A stretch of DNA of 64,000 nt from Streptomyces qinglanensis (GTDB taxonomy: Bacteria > Actinomycetota > Actinomycetes > Streptomycetales > Streptomycetaceae), in contig NZ_FOGO01000002.1 in the NCBI RefSeq assembly GCF_900111245.1, positions 372,001 through 436,000 of the forward strand, in the 5' to 3' direction. A model generated the notes under the pieces. That model searched no databases. It was not told the DNA's origin and was given only the letters and a program-made list of their open reading frames with translations. Of this stretch, positions 1 to 6,784 are shown in pieces; the first letter of the stretch is position 1, and the number at the start of each line of letters is the position of its first letter. The translations under genes were made by a program, and so were the position numbers.

Positions 1-1022
1 CTGGGACTCTGCTCGACATCGACTGTGGGAGTGTCACTCGGCGTGGGGCTGTCCGTCACCTCTCGGGAGGGCGGGGGTGAGCTCTCGTCGGAGAGCAGCC
101 CTTGGACGCGCTTGCGCAGCCGCTGATCGTCACTGCTGCCTCCGGCATCGGTGTCGGCGGAGACCGTCGGGCTGGACGACACCCGGGGTGCTCCTTCGTC
201 CGTCGCCGACTTCGCCGTATTCGAGGTCACCTCGGTGGGAGCCGGGTCGGAGAGCGCGCGGAGGGTGATGCCGCCCAGTGTGAGGACGGCCATGGACGCC
301 GCCGCAACCAGCACGACCGTACGCCGCCGATGTCGGGCGCCTCGGGCATCGCTCCGCCTGCCCGGCCCGGGCGCGGGGGCTCCGCGGTCCGCCCCTCCGG
401 GGCCGGTGGACCCCGCGGCACGGCCGGGAGAGCGACCTGCCGCCGCGTCCCCGGAGCGGCGGCCGGGCTGGGTTTCACGTGAAACCGGGCACGCATCCGT
501 TCCCGCAGCAGACCCGAGAGGCTCCGTGGCCGTTTCACGTGAAACGGGACGCTCCTGTGCCGTGGCGTCACCGCTGTCGCTGTCGCTGTCGGCGTGGCCG
601 GCGCTGTCGCTGTCGGTACGAGCATGGATAGCGGCACCGGAACCGTCGACAGTGGGAACGCGGTCAGTGGTGCGATCGGCGGTGGCATCCGTGCCCGTGG
701 TGGACTCCGTGCCCGTGGTGGACTCCGCCTTGCCCGGTGTGGACTCCGCCTTGCCCGGTGCGCTCGCCGCCAGAGTCGCCTCCGCCGCCAGTGCCCTGTC
801 GATCCGGCTCGCCACATCCTCGGGCATCCGCTCGGGCCGCGGCAGGGTGCCGAGCGTCTCCCGGATCTCCTCCAGCGAGGCGGACACCTCCGCGCAGAGC
901 TCGCAGGTGAGCAGATGCGCGCGGAGTTCCGCCCGGCGTGCCACGGGCACGATTCCCTCGTCGAGCGCGGAGATCTCGTCGATCTCCGGGTGCTCGTCGT
1001 GCGGAGAAGGAGTGGATGTCAT
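1..1022 (-). CDS. rsmA: Anti-sigma factor, zinc-binding, SigM partner (partial)
   Basis: Reading on the minus strand, this frame opens with MTSTPSPHDEH and carries an HxxxCxxC motif at residues 36-43 (HLLTCELC), the signature of zinc-binding anti-sigma (ZAS) domains. A low-complexity Thr/Ser/Pro linker follows. A basic stretch (RHRRR) then leads into one membrane segment (TVVLVAAASMAVLTLGGI) at about residue 230, and an extracytoplasmic tail runs off the window edge with no stop. Its ATG overlaps the sigM stop codon as ATGA, so the two are translationally coupled. By family knowledge it should hold the adjacent ECF sigma factor at the membrane. Oddly, the linker contains two perfect parS sites, each encoding VSRET. 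The C-terminus is missing. Confidence 0.85.
   Translation of the reverse strand, partial: MTSTPSPHDEHPEIDEISALDEGIVPVARRAELRAHLLTCELCAEVSASLEEIRETLGTLPRPERMPEDVASRIDRALAAEATLAASAPGKAESTPGKAESTTGTESTTGTDATADRTTDRVPTVDGSGAAIHARTDSDSAGHADSDSDSGDATAQERPVSRETATEPLGSAAGTDACPVSRETQPGRRSGDAAAGRSPGRAAGSTGPGGADRGAPAPGPGRRSDARGARHRRRTVVLVAAASMAVLTLGGITLRALSDPAPTEVTSNTAKSATDEGAPRVSSSPTVSADTDAGGSSDDQRLRKRVQGLLSDESSPPPSREVTDSPTPSDTPTVDVEQSP
472..485. promoter_or_regulatory. parS: parS site (ParB-binding), perfect palindrome
   Basis: The 14-bp palindrome GTTTCACGTGAAAC matches the Streptomyces and general bacterial parS core exactly. It lies inside the anti-sigma factor gene and encodes VSRET in that frame. 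The next copy is exactly 60 bp away. ParB nucleation here would take part in origin-region segregation. Confidence 0.9.
532..545. promoter_or_regulatory. parS: parS site (ParB-binding), perfect palindrome
   Basis: This is a second perfect GTTTCACGTGAAAC, 60 bp from the previous copy and also inside the anti-sigma linker, again encoding VSRET. Paired sites at this spacing could let two ParB dimers load close together. Confidence 0.9.
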
Positions 1023-1846
1023 GCCTGTCCCCCTCCTTTCCCGGCCCCGGAGCCTGTGGTGTCCTGCTGGGTGGTGTGCGGAGCCTTCCGCGGTGGCGGC
1101 TGCTGGGCCGCCTTCCGTGACGCCTTCCGCGGCGCCGCTCTCGGTGCTGGGACGGATGCTCCCGGCGGAGGGTTCCGTCCGGTACCGGCTTCGTCCTCGG
1201 AACCGCCGCTCTCTCCCCGGCTGTCCCTGCCGGTGTCCCCGCTTCTGCCTCCGTCGCTGCCGTCCTTGCGCAGATGCGAGACGAGGGGGAGCAGCCGGGC
1301 CCGGCCGCGGGCGCACCGGCTCTTGACGGTGCCCACCGCCACATCGAGCACCTCTGCGGCCTCGGCGACGGGGTAACCCTGCATGTCCACCAGTACCAGC
1401 GCCGCCCGCTGGTCGACCGGAAGCTCGGACAGCGCCGAGACGATCTGGCGATGTGTCTCCTGGCGTTCCACGGGTGCGGCGGCGGATTCCTGGGGCTCCA
1501 GGAGCTGTTCCATCCGCTCGGTGTCGTCGGTGAGTGTGGCCCGGCGGGAGGCTGCTTTGCGGACGCGGTCCAGGCAGGCGTTGACCGTGATGCGGTGCAG
1601 CCACGTGGTGACGGCGGACTGCCCCCGGAAGTTGTGTGCGGCGCGATAGGCGGAGATGAGCGCGTCCTGCACGGCGTCCGCGGCCTCCTCGCGGTCTCCG
1701 AGCGTGCGCAGGGCCACGGCCCACAGACGGTCCCGGTGGCGCCGGACGAGTTCGCCGAACGCCTCGGGATCCCCCGCGACATGACGGGCGAGCAGCTCCT
1801 TGTCGTCCGGCGCGGCCGTCCCGCCGGGAGCCTCCTCGCTCGCCAT
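1019..1846 (-). CDS. sigM: ECF RNA polymerase sigma factor SigM
   Basis: This 275-residue protein has the two ECF sigma domains. Region 2 lies at about residues 18-85 (ELLARHVAGDPEAFGELVRRH, with DAVQDALISAYRAAHNFRG as the core-binding and -10 part). Region 4 lies at about 118-170 (LSELPVDQRAALVLVDMQGYPVAEAAEVLDVAVGTVKSR, the helix-turn-helix for -35 recognition). A GGGAGGG ribosome-binding site precedes the ATG. An unusual tail of about 100 residues, rich in Pro, Arg and Ser, follows region 4. Its stop codon overlaps the start of the anti-sigma gene. Gene order (MurJ, pseudokinase, SigM, anti-sigma) is the one seen around SigM in actinobacteria, which points to an envelope or redox stress regulon. 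Confidence 0.93.
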   Translation of the reverse strand: MASEEAPGGTAAPDDKELLARHVAGDPEAFGELVRRHRDRLWAVALRTLGDREEAADAVQDALISAYRAAHNFRGQSAVTTWLHRITVNACLDRVRKAASRRATLTDDTERMEQLLEPQESAAAPVERQETHRQIVSALSELPVDQRAALVLVDMQGYPVAEAAEVLDVAVGTVKSRCARGRARLLPLVSHLRKDGSDGGRSGDTGRDSRGESGGSEDEAGTGRNPPPGASVPAPRAAPRKASRKAAQQPPPRKAPHTTQQDTTGSGAGKGGGQA

Positions 1847-1900
1847 GCAGACCCTCCCCTCAACCCTGCCGCCCTCGTGTCGGAAGCGGCGCCCGCGGCC

Positions 1901-4129
1901 TCAGCTGAGGACCTGGACCTCCGTGACGCGACCACGGTAGTCGCCTCCGTCGGTGGCCGGGAGCTTGGTGAGCCACAGCAGTACGTAGCGGGTCTTGATG
2001 GGCTTCTTGGCCTTCAGGGTGAGGTGTTCCCCGGAGCCGTTGGTGACCTTGCTGAAACTGCCCAGTGAGGAGGGTGTGTTGGTGACGCTCTTGGGCGCGG
2101 CCAGGAAGCTCGCCGAGGTCTTCCCGATGAAGTCCACCTTCAGCTGGCTGACCTGCCGGGTGCTCCCGAGATCGAGGATGAGGCCGGCGCCGGACTTCAG
2201 GTTGCCGAAGGTGGGGTGGCCCAGGTACTTGTCCGTGAGCCAGTAGGTGCCGGGGTCGCCGTCCACGGCGTCACCGGCCCGCTCGGGCTTCTCGCGCCCG
2301 TCCGAGCTCTCCGGGTCGAAGTCCTGGACCTCTTGGATCTTGATGGGCTTGCCGGTCTGCACCGGCTTGTCCTCGCCTTCCACCGGCTTGGTGGGCTTCT
2401 CCTTGACCGGTTCGCCCTTGAGCAGGGCGTCGGCGATCTGCCAGCTCCCCAGGCCGAGGGCGGCGATGAGAAGCGCGGAGACCCCCCACTTGAGGGCCTT
2501 ACCAGTCCGTCCGGGCAGCGCGGGCGGTGCCGGGGGCTCGGCACCCGGCACCGCTGCCGGGCTGCCGGGCGCGGCGCCGCCGGGAACGCCGGGCGCCGCG
2601 AAGCTGCCCTGCTGGTAGGCAGTGCGCTGGTACGGGGGCGGGGTGGTGAACGCCTGCTCCGGCGGGCGGATGCGGGGCAGCGAGGCGACGGCCTTGCAGA
2701 GTTCGTCCGGGGTGGTGCAGGGCTGTTCCTGCCGGGAGGCTGTCGCGCCGTCGTTCACCAGCGCACGCATGGCCAAGGTGGAGAGACCGCGGTGGACACC
2801 GGCCCGGAGCTGCTCGGGGGCCACGAGCGCCCCGATGTCCAGCGAACCGGTGCCCGGCAGTCCGTGCGCCCCCTCCTCGTACGGCCAGCGCTGGGTGAGC
2901 GCCGCGTACAGGAGTGCGCCGATCGCCTCCGTGTCGTCGCGCTGCGGGTGCTCGCTCGTGACACCGCGCAGGGCCGCGTTCACCGCGAGCCCGCGGATGC
3001 GGTACTGGCCCATGCCGGTGCGGAGCACGCAGGAGGGGGTCAGACGCAGATGTGCGAGACCCTCGCGGTGGGCCGCGGCCAGGGCCTGGGCGAGCTGGTT
3101 GACGAGCTGGTACGCCTCGTGGGGTTCCAGGGGGCCGCCGGCGAGCAGTTCGCTGAGCGGGACCGCGTCGGGCAGCCACTCGTGGACGACGTAGACCAGT
3201 TCGCCCTCCTCGACCGCGTCGAGGACCTGCACGAACCGGGGGTCGCCGAGCAGAGCCGCCGAGCGGGCCGCGGCGAGGACCTGGCGGGCCCGGGAGTGGC
3301 CGACGGGCAGGACATGCACGCCGACGGCACGGCGGAGCTTCTCGTCGACCGCGCGCCAGCTACTGAAACCGTCGAGCCGGGTGACGCACTCCTCCAGCCG
3401 GTACCGCCGGGCCAGCTTGTGGCCGCTGTGCAGCTCGGGGACCCGCATCTCGGCGGGCGCGCGCTTCGAGGAACCGTCGGACGGTCCGGAGGCCGCCCCG
3501 GCCGGCTCCGCGGCCGCCTCGGGCTGCTGTCGGTCGGTTCTGGGCTTCTCGCGGTCCTTGGCCTTCTTCCGGGGCTTCTGCGGCTCCGCGTTCCGGCCCG
3601 CGCCCATCTCCTCGGCGCTCCCGGCGTCCGTGGCGGCCCCGTCTGCGGCCTCGTCCTCGGCAACCTCGTCCTCGGCAGCCCCGTCCTCGACAGCGCTGTC
3701 GCCGTCGGTGCCGGAGGCCGCGTCGGCGTCGGGACCGGTGCCGGGGCGGGAGCCGGTGTCGGCGTCGGAGCCGGCGTCGGTGTGGCGCTCAGGAGCGGCC
3801 GCGCGGGCGTCGTCACCACGTGCTTCGGCGGGGTCGGCGGGGCCGCTGCTGCGGGCCGGTTCCTCCCCGGCGGAGTCCGGCAGGCTCCCACTGCTCCCTT
3901 CGGGGGAGGCGCCGGGGCGAGTGGCACCGGGCGGGCCCGTCAGTGGTGCGGTGTCGGTGGAGTGGGCCGGGGACTCGTCGTGGTCCGAGGTCCCGGTGTT
4001 GCGGCTGTATCCGTTCGTCGCGTCCGTCGCACCGTCGCCCGTGGCCCCGTCCTGCTGGGCGGTCAGCGGTGCGTCATGCGCACCACTGGTCTCGGCCACG
4101 CCGACAGCGGCTGTGCTCCGTTCCGCCAC
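1901..4129 (-). CDS. Membrane pseudokinase with extracellular discoidin-like domain (MurJ partner)
   Basis: The 742-residue protein has four parts: an acidic, disordered N-terminal third; a protein-kinase-like fold (from LHSGHKLARRYRLEECVTRL); one membrane segment near residues 545-570 (WGVSALLIAALGLGSWQIADALL); and an extracellular discoidin/F5-8C-like domain (GTYWLTDKYLG to TRYVLLWLTKLP). The catalytic loop reads HLRLTPSCVLR, so the HRD aspartate and following lysine are absent and phosphotransfer is unlikely. In mycobacteria the same pseudokinase is fused to the C-terminus of MviN/MurJ; here it is a separate gene directly downstream. The GTG start was chosen because a GGGGAGG box lies upstream. 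The alternative ATG at 4186 would add 19 residues rich in rare codons and run through a hairpin. Confidence 0.85.
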   Translation of the reverse strand: MAERSTAAVGVAETSGAHDAPLTAQQDGATGDGATDATNGYSRNTGTSDHDESPAHSTDTAPLTGPPGATRPGASPEGSSGSLPDSAGEEPARSSGPADPAEARGDDARAAAPERHTDAGSDADTGSRPGTGPDADAASGTDGDSAVEDGAAEDEVAEDEAADGAATDAGSAEEMGAGRNAEPQKPRKKAKDREKPRTDRQQPEAAAEPAGAASGPSDGSSKRAPAEMRVPELHSGHKLARRYRLEECVTRLDGFSSWRAVDEKLRRAVGVHVLPVGHSRARQVLAAARSAALLGDPRFVQVLDAVEEGELVYVVHEWLPDAVPLSELLAGGPLEPHEAYQLVNQLAQALAAAHREGLAHLRLTPSCVLRTGMGQYRIRGLAVNAALRGVTSEHPQRDDTEAIGALLYAALTQRWPYEEGAHGLPGTGSLDIGALVAPEQLRAGVHRGLSTLAMRALVNDGATASRQEQPCTTPDELCKAVASLPRIRPPEQAFTTPPPYQRTAYQQGSFAAPGVPGGAAPGSPAAVPGAEPPAPPALPGRTGKALKWGVSALLIAALGLGSWQIADALLKGEPVKEKPTKPVEGEDKPVQTGKPIKIQEVQDFDPESSDGREKPERAGDAVDGDPGTYWLTDKYLGHPTFGNLKSGAGLILDLGSTRQVSQLKVDFIGKTSASFLAAPKSVTNTPSSLGSFSKVTNGSGEHLTLKAKKPIKTRYVLLWLTKLPATDGGDYRGRVTEVQVLS

Positions 4130-4155
4130 CGTCGTTCCTGCCTCCCCATCCGTGG

Positions 4156-4179
4156 TGGCCGTTTTTCTGGAAACGGCCA
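4156..4179. promoter_or_regulatory. Inverted repeat upstream of the pseudokinase gene
   Basis: Nine-base arms TGGCCGTTT and AAACGGCCA are separated by six bases. The hairpin sits in the gap between murJ and the pseudokinase and ends about 27 nt before the chosen GTG. It could attenuate or stabilise the operon transcript, or be an operator. Function is inferred only from symmetry. Confidence 0.4.
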
Positions 4180-4262
4180 AAAACATTGTGCCTACACCTC
4201 GCCGCTATGCACGACACGCGGGGGCGAATGATGGTTGTATACGTCGGTTTCCCACCCGCTTT

Positions 4263-6746
4263 TCATCGGCCGATTCTGGCGCGCACCATCCCGAGCATCG
4301 CTGTCATCTCCTCGATGCGCATACGCTTCGCCGCTAGGACGAAAACCGCGCCCAATACGATCCCTCCGCCCAGCAGGGCGGCGATCGAGCCGAGTGTGCC
4401 GCTGCCCAGCGCGTGGGTGATGCCCCAGGCCGCGGCTCCGGCGGCGAGCGTGGCCGGGACGCTTGCCCCGGCGAGCCGGGTGTACGTGCGGACCACGTGC
4501 CGCCCGTCGAGGTCACCGCCCAGCCGGCGGCTGAGCCGGCGCCAGGCGATACCGACACCGATGATGTAGGCGAGGCCGTAGGAGGCCGCCATGCCCACGA
4601 CCGCCCAGCGCGAGGGCAGCAGCAGGAAGCAGAGTGCGGAGGCGGCGGCGTTGACGGCAGCCACTATCACCGTGTTGAAGAACGGGGTGCGGGTGTCCTC
4701 GTAGGCGTAGAAGGCACGCAGGACGACGTACTGCACCGAGAAGGGGATCAGACCGAGGCCGAAGGCCATCAGCATGTACCCCATGGAACGGGCCGCGTCC
4801 ACGCCGGCCGAGCCGTAGATCATCGTGCACATCGGGATGCCGAGTGCCACGAAGCCGAAGGCGATCGGGACGATGGCGACGGCGGAGTTGCGCAGGCCCT
4901 GCGAGATGTCGTCCCGCACGGCGCCGCTGTCGCCGTCGGCGGCCGAGCGCGAGAGGCGGGGCAGCAGCGCGGCCATCACGGAGACGGTGATGATCGCCTG
5001 CGGCATGTTCCAGATCAGCTGCGCGTTGGAGTAGGCGATGTAGCCGGTGCCGGAGTGGCCGCTCTGCGCCGCAGTCGTGCCCGCCCAGGTGGAGAGCTGC
5101 GAGACGACCAGGACGCCGGCCTGGTTGGCGAGTACGAACAGGATCGTCCACTTGGCCAGCTTGGCGGCCTTGCCCAGGCCGTGGCCGCGCCAGTCGAAGC
5201 GGGGGCGGATCCGGAACCCCGCGGCCCGGAGGTACGGGATCATCGCCAGCGCCTGCACGACCAGGCCCAGCAGGGTGCCGACCCCGAGCAGCCGGGCGCC
5301 CTCGGGCGGGATGGTGCTGACTGTCAGATCGGAGGTGTCGGCGGTGCCGTACACCCACAGGAACATGCTGATGGTGGCGATGATGACGACGTTGTTCAGG
5401 ACCGGGGTCCACATCATGGCGCCGAAGCGGCCCCGTGCGTTGAGGATCTGCCCCATCACCACATGGATGCCCATGAAGAAGATCGAGGGCAGGCAGTAGC
5501 GCACGAAGGTGATGGTGACCTCGTTGGCCGCGGGGTTGTCGGCGAGCTTCACCGACATCAGCCGCACCAGGACGGGCGCTGCGAACACCGAGGCCACGGC
5601 CAGCGTGCCCAGGATGACCGCGACCAGCGTCAGGAGCCGGTTCGCGTACGCCTCGCCGCCGTCGCCGTCCTCCTTCATGGCGCGGACGAGCTGTGGCACG
5701 AAGACGGAGTTGAGGCCCCCGCCGACGGTCAGCACATAGATCATGGTCGGCAGCGTGATGGCGAGCTGATAGCTGTCCCCGAGCGCCGAGGCGCCGAGTG
5801 CGGCCACGATCATCGCGGAGCGGACGAAGCCGGTGAGCCGGGAGACCATCGTGCCCGCGGCCATGATGGCGCTGGACTTGAGGAGCCCTCCCCCGCCGCC
5901 GGAGGCAGGCGGTGCGGCGGGAGCCCCGCCTTCCTCGCCGGGTGGAGCGCCCTTGGGTGCGACGGTGCCGAGATTCACCGTCTGCGCGGACGGCTCCTCG
6001 GCGGCACCGGGAGCCCCCGGCTCGGGTGGATAGGGCTGCGGCGGCTGCGTGGGTTCCGGGTGGAACCCGGAGGACTGCGCCTGGCCCCGGCCCGGGTCGT
6101 GCTCCGGCGGGCGGTTCTGCCACGGAGCGGAGCCGGGCGGCTGCCTCCGGTCGGCGGGCGGGACGTGACCTGGGGGCGGCGGCCCTGCGGGCGGTGCGGC
6201 CTGCTGCGGCGGGGCCTGCCCCTGGTCGCGGTAGAGGTGCGCGAAGGCGTCGTTCGACTGTGCGGACGGCGACTGCGACGGCGACTGCGACGCAGACGGC
6301 GACGGCAGGGGCGGTGGCTGGTAGGCCGTGCCCGGGGCCTGGAGCGGATGCTGGGCCTGCCCCTGCCCCTGCCCCTGCCCCTGCCCCTGGCCCGGGTACG
6401 TCCCCGGGTACGTCTGGCCCTGCTGCGGCCGGTTCTGCTGTGCCTGGCCCGGACGTGTCCGGCCCGGATGTCCCTGGCCCGGGTGTGCCGGACCTTGCTG
6501 GGCCTGGCCCGGGTACGGCTGCTGCCCCTGGTACGGCTGGCTTTGGGGGGAGCGCGGCTGGTCCGGCGCTGAGTGCGGACCTTCGGGCTGCGGGCCGGGG
6601 GAGGGCCACGCGTGCGGATCGTGGACCGAGGGGTCGCGCTCGTCGTGCGGGTCGGGCCCGTACGAGTCCTGTGCGTACGCGTCTTCCGGCCGGCCAGAGC
6701 CGTCACCGGGGTTCCGGCCCCGGTCACCGCCATACGGCGCGTTCAT
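4263..6746 (-). CDS. murJ: Lipid II flippase MurJ (MviN family)
   Basis: At 827 residues this is much longer than the roughly 510-residue family core, because about 275 residues of Gln/Pro/Gly-rich cytoplasmic extension precede the membrane part. The core starts near SSAIMAAGTMVSRLTGFVRSAMIVAALG, the family's first transmembrane helix, and continues with many hydrophobic segments to MRIEEMTAMLG. MurJ flips undecaprenyl-linked lipid II across the membrane for peptidoglycan assembly. The N-terminal tail includes a run of GQ dipeptides encoded by a hexanucleotide repeat (about 6355-6395). It sits between the DUF6049 protein and the pseudokinase, the arrangement conserved in actinobacteria. Confidence 0.93.
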   Translation of the reverse strand: MNAPYGGDRGRNPGDGSGRPEDAYAQDSYGPDPHDERDPSVHDPHAWPSPGPQPEGPHSAPDQPRSPQSQPYQGQQPYPGQAQQGPAHPGQGHPGRTRPGQAQQNRPQQGQTYPGTYPGQGQGQGQGQGQAQHPLQAPGTAYQPPPLPSPSASQSPSQSPSAQSNDAFAHLYRDQGQAPPQQAAPPAGPPPPGHVPPADRRQPPGSAPWQNRPPEHDPGRGQAQSSGFHPEPTQPPQPYPPEPGAPGAAEEPSAQTVNLGTVAPKGAPPGEEGGAPAAPPASGGGGGLLKSSAIMAAGTMVSRLTGFVRSAMIVAALGASALGDSYQLAITLPTMIYVLTVGGGLNSVFVPQLVRAMKEDGDGGEAYANRLLTLVAVILGTLAVASVFAAPVLVRLMSVKLADNPAANEVTITFVRYCLPSIFFMGIHVVMGQILNARGRFGAMMWTPVLNNVVIIATISMFLWVYGTADTSDLTVSTIPPEGARLLGVGTLLGLVVQALAMIPYLRAAGFRIRPRFDWRGHGLGKAAKLAKWTILFVLANQAGVLVVSQLSTWAGTTAAQSGHSGTGYIAYSNAQLIWNMPQAIITVSVMAALLPRLSRSAADGDSGAVRDDISQGLRNSAVAIVPIAFGFVALGIPMCTMIYGSAGVDAARSMGYMLMAFGLGLIPFSVQYVVLRAFYAYEDTRTPFFNTVIVAAVNAAASALCFLLLPSRWAVVGMAASYGLAYIIGVGIAWRRLSRRLGGDLDGRHVVRTYTRLAGASVPATLAAGAAAWGITHALGSGTLGSIAALLGGGIVLGAVFVLAAKRMRIEEMTAMLGMVRARIGR

Positions 6747-6784
6747 CGTCGCTACCTACCCCTGCCCCTGCTCGCCCGGATGAG

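Noticed and set aside
2216..4231. Plus-strand frame of 671 codons opposite the pseudokinase gene
   Set aside because: Shadow; minus-strand frame has the kinase fold, membrane helix and discoidin-like domain.
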